This document shows, piece by piece, positions 38,926 to 48,300 of a DNA stretch of 64,000 nt (positions are counted from its first letter, which is position 1; the number at the start of each line of letters is the position of its first letter). The notes beneath the pieces are model-generated. The model made no database searches, was not told the origin of the DNA, and was given only the letters and a program-made list of their open reading frames with translations. Both the position numbers and the translations under genes were made by a program. Origin of the DNA: Streptomyces sp. NRRL WC-3626 (GTDB taxonomy: Bacteria > Actinomycetota > Actinomycetes > Streptomycetales > Streptomycetaceae); the NCBI RefSeq assembly GCF_000718785.1, contig NZ_JOCA01000005.1:186001-250000 (forward strand). The letters run 5' to 3'.

Positions 38926-41367
38926 GTGACCAGTACGAACGTGACGAAAGAAGCAGAGGACCAGGGACCCGGCGGCTATGCGGCGGCCCGGCTGCGCCTC
39001 CTCACCGAGGGGGCGCGGTCCGGGCCGCCGCGCCGTACCGCCCTGGCGGACCTCACCGACCGCTGGCTCGGCGGACTGTTCGCCGCCGGTGCCGAGGGGG
39101 CGCGCGGAGTGTCCCTGATCGCCGTGGGCGGCTACGGGCGCGCGGAACTCTCCCCGCGCAGCGATCTCGACCTGCTCCTGCTGCACGACGGCTCCGACCC
39201 CGGCGCGGTCGCCGCCCTCGCCGACCGCCTCTGGTACCCCGTCTGGGACCTGGGCCTCGCCCTCGACCACTCCGTCCGCACCCCCGCCGAAGCCCGGAAG
39301 ACGGCAGCCGAGGATCTCAGGGCCCAGCTCGGACTGCTGGACGCCCGGCACATCGCCGGCGACCTCGGCCTCACCACCGCCCTGCGCACCACGGTGCTCG
39401 CCGACTGGCGCAACCAGGCACCCAAACGCCTTCCCGCCCTGCGGGAACTCTGCGAGGAACGCGCCGAACGCCACGGCGAACTGCAGTACCTCCTCGAACC
39501 CGACCTCAAGGAGGCCCGCGGCGGACTGCGCGACGCCACCGCCCTGCGCGCGGTCGCCGCATCCTGGCTCGCCGACGCCCCGCGCGAGGGCCTCGCCGAC
39601 GCCCGCCGCCGCCTCCTCGACGTACGGGACGCCCTCCACCTCACCACAGGGCGCGTCACCGACCGGCTCGCCCTCCAGGAACAGGACCAGGTCGCGGCCG
39701 AACTCGGCCTGCTCGACGCGGACGCGCTGCTGCGGCAGGTCTACGAGGCCGCGCGCGTCATCGCCTACGCCGGTGACGTCACCTGGCGCGAAGTGGGGCG
39801 CGTCCTGCGCTCCCGCGCGGTACGGCCCCGGCTGCGCGCCATTCTCGGCGGCGGAAAACCGGCGGCCGAGCGGTCCCCGCTCGCCGAAGGCGTCGTGGAG
39901 CAGGACGGCGAAGCGGTGCTCGCCCGCACCGCCCGCCCCGAACGCGACCCCGTGCTCCCGCTGCGCGCCGCGGCCGCCGCCGCCCAGGCCGGGCTCCCGC
40001 TCTCCCTGCACGCCGTACGGCGCATGGCGGCCGCCGCACGCCCCCTGCCCGCGCCCTGGCCCGCCGAGGCGCGCGAACAGCTCGTCACCCTGCTGGGATC
40101 CGGCCGCCCCACCGTCGACGTCTGGGAGGCGCTGGAGGCGGAAGGCCTGGTCAGCCTGCTGCTGCCGGACTGGGACCGGGTCCGCTGCCGTCCGCAGCGC
40201 AACGCCGTGCACCTGTGGACCGTCGACCGGCACCTCATCGAGACCGCCGTCCGCGCCTCCGCCTTCACCCGCCGCGTCAGCCGCCCCGACCTGCTGCTGG
40301 TCGCCGCACTGCTGCACGACATCGGCAAGGGCTGGCCCGGCGACCACTCGGTGGCCGGCGAGACCATCGCCCGCGACGTGGCCGCCCGCATCGGCTTCGA
40401 CCAGCACGACGTCACCGTGATCGCCACTGTCGTACGCCATCATCTGCTGCTCGTCGACACCGCCACCCGGCGCGACCTGGACGACCCGGCGACCGTCCGC
40501 GCGGTCGCCGACGCCGTCGGCGCCCAGGGCACTCTCGAACTGCTGCACGCCCTCACCGAGGCGGACGCCCTCGCCACCGGACCGGCGGCCTGGTCGACCT
40601 GGCGGGCCTCACTCGTCGCGGACCTCGTCACCCGGGTCTCCGGCGTACTCTCCGGCGACGCCCCGGACGCTCCCGAGGAGGCCGCGCCCACCGCCGAACA
40701 GGAACGCCTCGCGATCGAGGCCGTCGCCACCGGCGCGCCGGTGCTGTCCCTGCGGGCCCGGCCCGAACCGTCCACCGAAGCCTCCGGCGACCCCGAGCCG
40801 CTGGGCGTGGAACTGCGCATCGCCGTACCCGACCAGGAGGGCGTGCTGCCCGCCGTGGCCGGGGTGCTCGCCATGCACCGGCTGACCGTACGCACCGCGG
40901 AACTGCGGGCCCTGGACCTCCCGGACGGCGTGGACGGCTCCGTGCTGCTCCTCGACTGGCGGGTCGCCGCCGAGTACGGCTCCCTGCCCCAGGCCACCCG
41001 GCTCCGCGCGGACCTCGTACGCGCCCTGGACGGCACCCTCGACATCGCCGCCCGCCTCACCGAACGCGACGCCGCGTATCCAAGGCGGCGCGGCGGCGTC
41101 GCGCCCCCGCCCCGCGTCACGGTCGCGCCGGCCGCCTCCCGGCACGCCACCGTGATGGAGGTCCGCGCACAGGACGCCCCGGGCCTGCTGTTCCGCATCG
41201 GACGCGCACTGGAGGACGCGGCGGTACGAGTCCGCAGCGCCCACGTCTCCACCCTCGGCGCGAACGCCGTGGACGCCTTCTACGTGGTCGGCCCCGACGG
41301 CACGCCCCTGCCCGACGAGGAGGCGGTGGCGGTGGCACGGAAGCTGGAGGAGACGCTGGGGGCGTGA
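38926..41367 (+). CDS. glnD: PII adenylyl/uridylyltransferase GlnD
   Basis: 813 residues. Nucleotidyltransferase motif GGYGRAELSPRSDLDLLLL near 67, HD domain ALLHDIGKG near 462, and two ACT domains from about 625 and 742 to the end. It modifies GlnK in response to nitrogen status; in Streptomyces the modification is adenylylation (family knowledge). Start GTG 38926, with GGAG nine nt before. Last gene of amtB-glnK-glnD. Confidence 0.95.
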   Translation: MTSTNVTKEAEDQGPGGYAAARLRLLTEGARSGPPRRTALADLTDRWLGGLFAAGAEGARGVSLIAVGGYGRAELSPRSDLDLLLLHDGSDPGAVAALADRLWYPVWDLGLALDHSVRTPAEARKTAAEDLRAQLGLLDARHIAGDLGLTTALRTTVLADWRNQAPKRLPALRELCEERAERHGELQYLLEPDLKEARGGLRDATALRAVAASWLADAPREGLADARRRLLDVRDALHLTTGRVTDRLALQEQDQVAAELGLLDADALLRQVYEAARVIAYAGDVTWREVGRVLRSRAVRPRLRAILGGGKPAAERSPLAEGVVEQDGEAVLARTARPERDPVLPLRAAAAAAQAGLPLSLHAVRRMAAAARPLPAPWPAEAREQLVTLLGSGRPTVDVWEALEAEGLVSLLLPDWDRVRCRPQRNAVHLWTVDRHLIETAVRASAFTRRVSRPDLLLVAALLHDIGKGWPGDHSVAGETIARDVAARIGFDQHDVTVIATVVRHHLLLVDTATRRDLDDPATVRAVADAVGAQGTLELLHALTEADALATGPAAWSTWRASLVADLVTRVSGVLSGDAPDAPEEAAPTAEQERLAIEAVATGAPVLSLRARPEPSTEASGDPEPLGVELRIAVPDQEGVLPAVAGVLAMHRLTVRTAELRALDLPDGVDGSVLLLDWRVAAEYGSLPQATRLRADLVRALDGTLDIAARLTERDAAYPRRRGGVAPPPRVTVAPAASRHATVMEVRAQDAPGLLFRIGRALEDAAVRVRSAHVSTLGANAVDAFYVVGPDGTPLPDEEAVAVARKLEETLGA

Positions 41368-41397
41368 CCTCGTGGACTCTCGGGGCGTTGAACGGGT

Positions 41398-41487
41398 GTG
41401 CTCCCCGCCGAAGCGGGGGTGTTCCGATCGTGAACGACGAGCTCATCACGATCCTCGGTTGCTCCCCGCCGACGCGGGGGTCCGCCC
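41398..41487 (+). CRISPR. two-repeat, one-spacer CRISPR-like unit
   Basis: Two repeats share TGCTCCCCGCCGA, then A or C, then GCGGGGGT, exactly 61 nt apart (41399 and 41460). This is the 29+32 nt period of type I-E arrays, and the repeat resembles actinobacterial I-E repeats (GTGCTCCCCGC..GCGGGG). The second copy has a diverged 3' end, as terminal repeats do. Spacer 41427-41458 reads in frame IVNDELITILG, close to IVNDELVHVLG in ffh. No cas genes are in the window. Confidence 0.6.
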
Positions 41488-41587
41488 CTGTCCACTCGCA
41501 GAAGTGGGCGGGGGCGATTTGCTTGCCGGGCCGGATACTCTGGAGGGCAGCCCAGATCCGCCCCCGACCTCGAGGACCGACGCCACC

Positions 41588-43138
41588 GTGTTCGATACCC
41601 TCTCCGACCGCCTCAGCGCGACTTTCAAAAACCTCCGCGGCAAAGGCAGGTTGTCCGAGGCGGACATCGACGCCACGGCGCGTGAAATCCGCATCGCTCT
41701 CCTCGAAGCCGACGTTGCCCTGCCTGTCGTCCGGACGTTTATCAAGAACGTCAAGGACAGGGCGTTGGGCGCCGAGGTTTCCAAGGCGCTGAATCCCGCC
41801 CAGCAGGTTCTCAAGATCGTCAATGACGAACTCGTTCACGTGCTCGGCGGCGAGACCCGCCGGCTGCGCTTCGCCAAGCAGCCGCCGACCGTGATCATGC
41901 TCGCAGGTCTGCAGGGTGCCGGTAAGACCACCCTCGCGGGCAAGCTCGGCCACTGGCTGAAGGAGCAGGGCCACTCGCCGGTGCTGGTCGCCGCCGACCT
42001 CCAGCGCCCCAACGCCGTCAACCAGCTGAGCGTCGTCGCCGAGCGCGCCGGTGTCGCCGTCTACGCGCCCGAGCCGGGCAACGGTGTGGGTGACCCGGTC
42101 AAGGTCGCCAAGGACTCCATCGAGTTCGCGAAGACCAAGGTCCACGACATCGTGATCGTGGACACCGCCGGCCGCCTGGGCATCGACCAGGAGATGATGC
42201 GGCAGGCTGCGGACATCCGCGACGCCGTCTCCCCGGACGAGATCCTTTTCGTCGTCGACGCGATGATCGGCCAGGACGCCGTCAACACCGCCGAGGCGTT
42301 CCGCGACGGCGTCGGCTTCGACGGCGTGGTGCTCTCCAAGCTCGACGGTGACGCGCGCGGTGGCGCCGCCCTGTCGATCCGGCAGATCACCGGCAAGCCG
42401 ATCATGTTCGCGTCCAACGGTGAGAAGCTCGGCGACTTCGACGCCTTCCACCCGGACCGGATGGCCTCCCGCATCCTCGACATGGGTGACCTGCTCACCC
42501 TGATCGAGCAGGCGGAGAAGACGTTCAGTCAGGAAGAGGCCGAGAAAATGGCCTCCAAGCTGGCGTCGAAGAAGGGCCAGGACTTCACCCTGGACGACTT
42601 CCTGGCCCAGATGGAGCAGGTCAGGAAGATGGGCAGCATCTCGAAGCTGCTCGGCATGCTGCCCGGCATGGGTCAGATCAAGGACCAGATCAACAACCTG
42701 GACGAGCGGGACGTCGACCGCACCGCGGCGATCATCAAGTCGATGACCCCGGCCGAGCGCCAGGAGCCGACGATCATCAACGGCTCACGCCGTGCCCGTA
42801 TCGCCAAGGGTTCCGGTGTCGAGGTCAGCGCGGTGAAGGGCCTGGTCGAGCGGTTCTTCGAGGCCCGGAAGATGATGTCCCGCATGGCTCAGGGCGGCGG
42901 CATGCCGGGGATGCCCGGGATGCCGGGCATGGGCGGCGGTCCGGGCCGGACGAAGAAGAAGCAGAAGCAGGCCAAGGGCAAGCAGCGCTCCGGCAACCCG
43001 ATGAAGCGCAAGCAGCAGGAGCAGGAGGAGGCCGCGCGCCGCGCCGCCGCCGCGGAGGGCGGGAACGCCTTCGGGCTGCCGCAGCAGGGCGGCCAGGACT
43101 TCGAACTGCCCGACGAGTTCAAGAAGTTCATGGGCTGA
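41588..43138 (+). CDS. ffh: signal recognition particle protein Ffh
   Basis: 516 residues. N domain, GTPase G1 GLQGAGKTTLAGKLG, DLQRPNAVNQL, DTAGRLGID, SKLDGDARGG; methionine-rich M domain from about 300 with the RNA-binding GSRRARIAKGSG. A GMPGMPGMPGM segment precedes a basic, then acidic tail. Targets nascent membrane proteins with FtsY. Start GTG 41588 (VFDTLSDRLSATFKNL). It follows the CRISPR-like unit by 100 nt. Confidence 0.97.
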   Translation: MFDTLSDRLSATFKNLRGKGRLSEADIDATAREIRIALLEADVALPVVRTFIKNVKDRALGAEVSKALNPAQQVLKIVNDELVHVLGGETRRLRFAKQPPTVIMLAGLQGAGKTTLAGKLGHWLKEQGHSPVLVAADLQRPNAVNQLSVVAERAGVAVYAPEPGNGVGDPVKVAKDSIEFAKTKVHDIVIVDTAGRLGIDQEMMRQAADIRDAVSPDEILFVVDAMIGQDAVNTAEAFRDGVGFDGVVLSKLDGDARGGAALSIRQITGKPIMFASNGEKLGDFDAFHPDRMASRILDMGDLLTLIEQAEKTFSQEEAEKMASKLASKKGQDFTLDDFLAQMEQVRKMGSISKLLGMLPGMGQIKDQINNLDERDVDRTAAIIKSMTPAERQEPTIINGSRRARIAKGSGVEVSAVKGLVERFFEARKMMSRMAQGGGMPGMPGMPGMGGGPGRTKKKQKQAKGKQRSGNPMKRKQQEQEEAARRAAAAEGGNAFGLPQQGGQDFELPDEFKKFMG

Positions 43139-43158
43139 CGCCCACACCGGTACGTCTT

Positions 43159-43188
43159 CGGGGCGCCCCTCGTGCGAGGGGCGCCCCG
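43159..43188. terminator. bidirectional terminator, ffh and methyltransferase gene
   Basis: Perfect 14-bp stem (CGGGGCGCCCCTCG and its complement) with a TG turn between convergent genes. Confidence 0.75.
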
Positions 43189-43197
43189 GTTCCGTTC

Positions 43198-44046
43198 TCA
43201 GGGGGTGCGTGCGACGAGGTAGCGGAACACGTTCGGCATCCACACGGTCCCGTCCGGCCGCTGGTACGGATGCAGGGCCTCCGCCAGTTCCTTGTCGACC
43301 TGCGCCTGGTCCGTGGCGGTGACCGCCGGGTCGAACAGCCCCGTCGACTTGAGGCCCCGTACCGCGCTGTCCACGTCCGCGTAGCCGAACGGGCAGGCCA
43401 CCCGCCCGGAGCCGTCCGGCCGCAGTCCCGCGCGCGCGGCGACCCGCTCCAGGTCGTCGCGGTCCGTGGGGCGCCAGGTGCCGGTGCCGCGCAGCGGCTC
43501 CGCCAGCTTGGCGGCCACCCGCAGCACGGACGTCGTGGCGCACCGCTCGGGCGGCCCCCAGCCGGACAGCACCACGGCCGCTCCGCGCCCGGCCAGCGGG
43601 ACCGCCTCGGCGAGGAGATCGCCGAGCCCCTCCGCGTCGCCGAAGAGGCAGCCGATCGGCTCGAAGGCCGTCACCACGGTGTAGGCGTCCGCGCGCGCGG
43701 CCTGTGCGGGCGTGCCGTGCACGATGCGCGCGGCGTCACGCGTGTGCGCGTCCCGGTCCTCGGGCAGCAGGCGCTCGCGTGCGAGGTCCAGCCGGTCGGC
43801 ACAGGTGTCGACACCGGTGACCTTCGCACCGCGCGAGGCCGCCATCAGCAGGGCCAGTCCGGAGCCGCAGCCGAGGCCGAGCACGCGTGTCGCGGGTCCC
43901 ACGTCGAGTCGCTCGTAGACGGCCTCGTAGAGCGGTACGAGCATCCGCTCCTGGATCTCGGACCAGTCACGCGCGCGTGCGCGCGGGTCCACGCGGGGGG
44001 CGGCCCCCGTGCGAGGCGGGTGCTGCCGCACGAGCGTAGGTGTCAT
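43198..44046 (-). CDS. SAM-dependent methyltransferase
   Basis: 282 residues. Class I methyltransferase motif I VLGLGCGSGLALLMA, then VTGVDTCADRL; YTVVTAFEPIGCLFGD is the motif IV area. Substrate unknown; the C-terminus (MPNVFRYLVARTP) resembles ubiquinone/small-molecule methyltransferases of actinobacteria. Start ATG 44046 (MTPTLVRQHPP); an ATG five codons earlier is possible. Confidence 0.85.
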   Translation of the reverse strand: MTPTLVRQHPPRTGAAPRVDPRARARDWSEIQERMLVPLYEAVYERLDVGPATRVLGLGCGSGLALLMAASRGAKVTGVDTCADRLDLARERLLPEDRDAHTRDAARIVHGTPAQAARADAYTVVTAFEPIGCLFGDAEGLGDLLAEAVPLAGRGAAVVLSGWGPPERCATTSVLRVAAKLAEPLRGTGTWRPTDRDDLERVAARAGLRPDGSGRVACPFGYADVDSAVRGLKSTGLFDPAVTATDQAQVDKELAEALHPYQRPDGTVWMPNVFRYLVARTP

Positions 44047-44549
44047 AGGTAAGCGCCCCAATCAGCCGAGAAGTTGCCGCGGTGTCCGATTCCCTGGCCC
44101 CCGTGCAGTGCGCCCGCACACCCCCCGTATGCCAGGAAACTCCGCACTCGACGTGTCGTCCAGTGGAAAGCGGCGGCTGCTTGGTAGTTGGTTGTGCCAG
44201 TGGCAAGAATTCACATTCCGGTAATCCCGGGCCGTCCGCTCCGCCATGCCGGAGGCACTCGTACGCCGGTTCCGGCCACGGCCGAGGACCCCGCGCGCGG
44301 GCGGCGCCGGGGCGGTGAGCGGTGCCGGGGGCGGACCCGGTAACGTCGCGCCCGTGGCGTCGCCGCCGGCCGCGTGCCAGGTGTCCGCGAGAGCGGCCGA
44401 AACGTCCCTTGCGCATCCGCGGATCCCACGCGCACCGGCGCGCGGAGACCGCTTACACGTGGGGGCGTACGTCAGCCTACGCACCACCTTGAGGTGAGCT
44501 GCGAGGCTTCTCCGCAGATCAGCGCACCCGTACTCGTCAGGACGCATCA
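44047..44549. other. intergenic region upstream of methyltransferase and SprT-like gene
   Basis: About 500 nt with no gene. 44130-44230 is AT-richer (AAGAATTCACATTCCGGTAAT) and probably holds the leftward methyltransferase promoter. 44240-44450 is simple GC-rich sequence without a clear repeat. Confidence 0.4.
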
Positions 44550-44578
44550 GTGACAACTGACGGGTACGTGCAAATTAT
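44550..44578 (+). promoter_or_regulatory. candidate promoter of the SprT-like gene
   Basis: GTGACA, 17-nt spacer, AATTAT, in a markedly AT-rich patch, about 50 nt before GTG 44631. Confidence 0.45.
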
Positions 44579-44630
44579 TTGGGATGCCCCGGAATCGGAA
44601 CACAGAGGCACCCCGGCTCGTTGTCATTAC

Positions 44631-45230
44631 GTGAGCACGACACAGACACCACCTGTTCTCGCCGCAGAACTGGCGCAGGCGTGGGCCGACATTCAGCGGT
44701 ACCACCCCGAGCTGCCCGATCTTGCCGCGCCCGAGTCACTGATCGGGGAGTCGTCGTCCGCGTGCGGTCACGAACTCTCCTTCGAGCGACTGCTGCACGA
44801 GGCAGTCCATGGCGTCGCCGCCGCGCGCGGCGTACGCGACACATCCCGAGCCGGCCGCTACCACAACCGCAGGTTCCTCGCGATCGCCGAGGAACTGGGG
44901 CTGGACCACCCCGAGGAGCCGCATCCGAGCAGCGGTTTCTCGCTGGTGACGCTCACGCCCGAGGCGAAGCGCCGCTACCGTCCGACGACGGAACGCCTGC
45001 AGCGTGCCCTGAAGGCCCACACCGCGGCGACCGCGGGGGACACCGCCCGCAGCTTCCGCGGCCCGGCCGCACGGCACGGCTCCTCCGGGGGCGGCGTCCG
45101 CGTCAAGGCCGTCTGCGACTGCGGCCGCAACGTCCGCGTGGTCCCGTCGGTCCTCGCCCAGGCCCCCATCGTCTGCGGCGGCTGCGGAAAGCCCTTCCAG
45201 ATCCCGGAGGTAGTAGCCACCGCAAGCTGA
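44631..45230 (+). CDS. SprT-like zinc metalloprotein with zinc ribbon
   Basis: 199 residues. SprT-like active-site motif HEAVH in LLHEAVHGVAAARG, followed by GRYHNRRFLAIAEELGL. The C-terminal ribbon is CDCG and CGGCGKPF. Start GTG 44631 is preferred: between GTG 44550 and 44631 only about half of the codons end in G or C, unlike the real gene, and a promoter seems to lie there. Substrate unknown; SprT-like proteins include DNA-protein-crosslink proteases. Confidence 0.85.
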   Translation: MSTTQTPPVLAAELAQAWADIQRYHPELPDLAAPESLIGESSSACGHELSFERLLHEAVHGVAAARGVRDTSRAGRYHNRRFLAIAEELGLDHPEEPHPSSGFSLVTLTPEAKRRYRPTTERLQRALKAHTAATAGDTARSFRGPAARHGSSGGGVRVKAVCDCGRNVRVVPSVLAQAPIVCGGCGKPFQIPEVVATAS

Positions 45231-45280
45231 CCCCCGGCATCTCGTGGATGCCGGGTCCACCGAGCCCCACCCAGCCGCGT

Positions 45281-45388
45281 CACTGCGGGCAGCCGTGCCT
45301 CCCCCAGGGCCCGAAAGGGCCTGGGAGGTACCCCCCGGGCGGCACGGGTGGGGGCGGCGGTACCTCGCAGGCGCCGAGCGGCGCGAAC
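45281..45388 (+). repeat. dispersed repeat copy with internal hairpin
   Basis: CACTGCGGGCAGCCGTGCC, a hairpin CCCAGGGCCC-GAAA-GGGCCTGGG, then GGCGGCACGGGTGGG and GCGCCGAGCGGCGCGAAC. It matches the reverse strand of 57787-57881 over its length and shares its second half with 14351 and 34083. Confidence 0.8.
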
Positions 45389-45435
45389 CACGCCCGGCCC
45401 GCACCGCCGCCGGGTCACTCTCGGGCGCGCCCCGC

Positions 45436-45476
45436 GTGCCACACCCCGCGGTCCGCCGCCCCGCAGGGTGTGGCAC
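45436..45476 (+). promoter_or_regulatory. inverted repeat overlapping the rpsP promoter region
   Basis: GTGCCACACCC (45436-45446) and GGGTGTGGCAC (45466-45476) are perfect 11-bp arms around a 19-nt loop. CACAAT just inside the right edge (45474-45479) could be the -10 for the rpsP operon. Confidence 0.5.
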
Positions 45477-45615
45477 AATGGCTAGCTGTACTCGACAGTC
45501 GCACAGGACCCCTCTCTCCTCCGGCTGACGCGTCCGTCGGGCACTCGGGTACCGCAACCCCACGCGGCAACTCTGGCCGTGCCCAACCACGTCAAATCCA
45601 GGAGAACCCACTCCC

Positions 45616-46035
45616 GTGGCAGTCAAGATCAAGCTGAAGCGTCTGGGCAAGATCCGTTCGCCTCACTACCGCATCGTCGTCGCCGACTCCCGTACCCGCC
45701 GTGACGGCCGGGCCATCGAGGAGATCGGCAAGTACCACCCGACGTACAACCCGTCGGTCATCGAGGTCGACGGCGACCGCGTGGCGTACTGGCTCGGCGT
45801 CGGCGCCCAGCCGACCGAGCCCGTGCTCGCCATCCTGAAGAAGACCGGCGACTGGCAGAAGTTCAAGGGCGAGCCCGCCCCGGCCCCGCTGCTGCAGGCG
45901 GCCGAGAAGCCGGCCCGTCCCTCCTTCGAGGCGCTCGGCGGCGACGACGAGGGCAAGGGTGAGGCCATCACCCAGAAGAAGAAGGCCGAGAAGAAGGACG
46001 AGGCTGCCGCTGAGTCCGCGTCGACCGAGGCCTGA
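45616..46035 (+). CDS. rpsP: 30S ribosomal protein S16
   Basis: 139 residues. [20 protein letters not shown] is the S16 start; core to about residue 85, then an Ala/Lys/Glu extension typical of actinobacteria. GTG 45616 with AGGAGAAC. First gene of rpsP-KH-rimM-trmD-rplS. Confidence 0.97.
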   Translation: MAVKIKLKRLGKIRSPHYRIVVADSRTRRDGRAIEEIGKYHPTYNPSVIEVDGDRVAYWLGVGAQPTEPVLAILKKTGDWQKFKGEPAPAPLLQAAEKPARPSFEALGGDDEGKGEAITQKKKAEKKDEAAAESASTEA

Positions 46036-46037
46036 GC

Positions 46038-46277
46038 ATGCTCGAGGAGGCTCTCGAGCACCTCGTGAAGGGCATCGTCGACAACCCTGACGATGTGCAG
46101 GTCGCCTCGCGCGACCTGCGTCGCGGGCGGGTGCTCGAGGTCCGGGTCCACCCGGACGACCTCGGCAAGGTGATCGGCCGCAACGGCCGCACCGCACGCG
46201 CTCTGCGTACCGTTGTGGGCGCCATCGGCGGCCGCGGTGTCCGCGTCGACCTCGTCGACGTGGACCACGTCCGCTGA
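46038..46277 (+). CDS. KH-domain RNA-binding protein (KhpA type)
   Basis: 79 residues. A single KH domain with GKVIGRNGRTARALRTVV containing the GxxG loop. KhpA-like proteins bind RNA, often with a Jag/KhpB partner, which is not here. Starts 2 nt after the rpsP stop. Confidence 0.93.
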   Translation: MLEEALEHLVKGIVDNPDDVQVASRDLRRGRVLEVRVHPDDLGKVIGRNGRTARALRTVVGAIGGRGVRVDLVDVDHVR

Positions 46278-46386
46278 CGCCAAACGCAGCACCGGCTCGG
46301 GCCGGGGAGGGCCACTGGGCCGTCCCCGGCCCGCAGTCGTCTGAGCCGTGACCGGCTCGTCGCAGTCCGACAGGAGATCAAGCACA

Positions 46387-46938
46387 GTGCAGCTGGTAGT
46401 CGCTCGCATCGGCCGCGCCCATGGCATCAAGGGCGAGGTCACCGTGGAGGTCCGCACCGACGAACCGGAGCTCAGGCTCGGGCCCGGTGCCGTACTGACC
46501 ACCGACCCCGCCTCCGCCGGGCCGCTCACCATCGAGACCGGCCGCGTCCACAGCGGCCGCCTGCTGCTGCGCTTCGAGGGCGTCCGTGACCGCAACGGCG
46601 CCGAGGCCCTGCGCAACACCCTCCTCATCGCCGACGTCGACCCGGACGAGCGGCCCGAGGACGAGGACGAGTACTACGACCATCAGCTGATCGACCTCGA
46701 CGTGGTGACCGCCGACGGCACCGAGGTCGGCCGGGTCACCGAGATCTCCCACCTGCCCAGCCAGGACCTCTTCGTGGTCGAGCGCCCCGACGGCACCGAG
46801 GTGTACGTGCCGTTCGTCGAGGAGATCGTCACCGGGATCGACCTGGAGGAGCAGCGCGTGGTCATCGACCCGCCGCCCGGACTCATCGACGACCGCGCGG
46901 AGGTCGCTTCGTCCCGGGACTCCGGGGACGAGGCGTAA
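46387..46938 (+). CDS. rimM: ribosome maturation factor RimM
   Basis: 183 residues. N-terminal [19 protein letters not shown] and C-terminal PRC-barrel domain ([24 protein letters not shown]). Aids 30S head assembly by binding S19. GTG 46387 with AGGAG upstream. TAATG overlap with trmD. Confidence 0.96.
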   Translation: MQLVVARIGRAHGIKGEVTVEVRTDEPELRLGPGAVLTTDPASAGPLTIETGRVHSGRLLLRFEGVRDRNGAEALRNTLLIADVDPDERPEDEDEYYDHQLIDLDVVTADGTEVGRVTEISHLPSQDLFVVERPDGTEVYVPFVEEIVTGIDLEEQRVVIDPPPGLIDDRAEVASSRDSGDEA

Positions 46939-47771
46939 TGCGGCTCGACGTCGTCACGATCTTCCCCGAGTATCTCGAACCGCTGAACGTCTCCCTCGTC
47001 GGCAAGGCACGCGCGCGGGGACAGCTGAACGTACACGTGCACGATCTGCGCGACTGGACCTACGACCGGCACAACACCGTCGACGACACCCCGTACGGCG
47101 GCGGCCCCGGCATGGTGATGAAGACCGAGCCGTGGGGGGACGCGCTCGACTCGGTCCTGGCGGACGGCTACGAGACCGGTTCCCGCGAGCCCGCCCTGAT
47201 CGTTCCCACCCCCAGCGGCCGTCCCTTCACCCAGGAACTCGCCGTCGAGCTCTCCGAGCGCCCCTGGCTGGTCTTCACCCCGGCCCGCTACGAGGGCATC
47301 GACCGCCGGGTCGTCGACGAGTACGCCTCCCGGATGCCCGTGTACGAGGTGTCCATCGGCGACTACGTCCTGGCCGGCGGCGAGGCGGCCGTCCTCGTCG
47401 TCACCGAGGCGGTGGCCCGGCTGCTGCCCGGCGTCCTCGGCAACGCCGAGTCCCACCGCGACGACTCCTTCGCACCGGGGGCCATGGCGAGCCTCCTGGA
47501 AGGACCCGTCCACACCAAGCCGCCGCAGTGGCGCGGGCGCGGCATCCCCGACGTGCTGCTCAGCGGCCACCACGGGAGGATCGCCCGCTGGCGGCGCGAC
47601 GAGGCGCTGCGCCGTACCACCGCCAACCGGCCCGATCTGATCGAGCGCTGCGACCCGGAGGCCTTCGACAAGAAGGACCGCGAGATGCTGTCCATCCTGG
47701 GCTGGGAGCCGGATCCCGCCGGTCGGGCGTACGGCCGATTTTGGCGCAGGACCGACGGCATGGAAGAATAG
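46938..47771 (+). CDS. trmD: tRNA (guanine37-N1)-methyltransferase
   Basis: 277 residues, SPOUT class. RLDVVTIFPEYLEPL, DDTPYGGGPGMVM, the knot region RYEGIDRRV and SIGDYVLAGGE are intact. ATG 46938 shares its first base with the rimM stop. Confidence 0.97.
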   Translation: MRLDVVTIFPEYLEPLNVSLVGKARARGQLNVHVHDLRDWTYDRHNTVDDTPYGGGPGMVMKTEPWGDALDSVLADGYETGSREPALIVPTPSGRPFTQELAVELSERPWLVFTPARYEGIDRRVVDEYASRMPVYEVSIGDYVLAGGEAAVLVVTEAVARLLPGVLGNAESHRDDSFAPGAMASLLEGPVHTKPPQWRGRGIPDVLLSGHHGRIARWRRDEALRRTTANRPDLIERCDPEAFDKKDREMLSILGWEPDPAGRAYGRFWRRTDGMEE

Positions 47772-47904
47772 GCCGCTGCTGTGCGTCGTCCGGCGTGCGC
47801 CCCTGCCGCAGGGGGACACGACGCCCGCCCCGAACCGCACAGCTCACATCCCCAGCCTCTAGTGCCGTTGATGACCTGCGGCATCAGCGAAGAAAGCAGA
47901 CGAA

Positions 47905-48255
47905 ATGTCTCACCTGCTCGACACCGTCGACTCCGCGTCGCTGCGCAGCGACGTCCCCGCCTTCCGTCCCGGTGACACCGTGAACGTCCACGTGCGCGTC
48001 ATCGAGGGCAACCGCTCCCGTGTGCAGCAGTTCAAGGGCGTGGTCATCCGCCGCCAGGGCGCCGGCGTGCGCGAGACCTTCACGGTCCGCAAGGTCTCCT
48101 TCTCCGTCGGCGTCGAGCGCACCTTCCCGGTGCACACCCCGATCGTGGAGAAGATCGAGCTCGTCACCAAGGGTGACGTCCGCCGCGCCAAGCTGTACTA
48201 CCTGCGCGAGCTGCGCGGCAAGGCGGCGAAGATCAAGGAGAAGCGCGAGAACTGA
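47905..48255 (+). CDS. rplS: 50S ribosomal protein L19
   Basis: 116 residues. [22 protein letters not shown] and the C-terminal [18 protein letters not shown] are diagnostic. ATG 47905. It is 133 nt after trmD, so it may have a further promoter. Confidence 0.97.
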   Translation: MSHLLDTVDSASLRSDVPAFRPGDTVNVHVRVIEGNRSRVQQFKGVVIRRQGAGVRETFTVRKVSFSVGVERTFPVHTPIVEKIELVTKGDVRRAKLYYLRELRGKAAKIKEKREN

Positions 48256-48300
48256 GCGCTTTACCGGCGTCATATCGCGGCCGGATAGCATCTGGCCCCG

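Noticed and set aside
41337..41397. Additional CRISPR repeat one period upstream of 41398
   Set aside because: The position 61 nt before repeat 1 lies in the 3' end of glnD and shows no repeat match; likewise nothing at the next period downstream.
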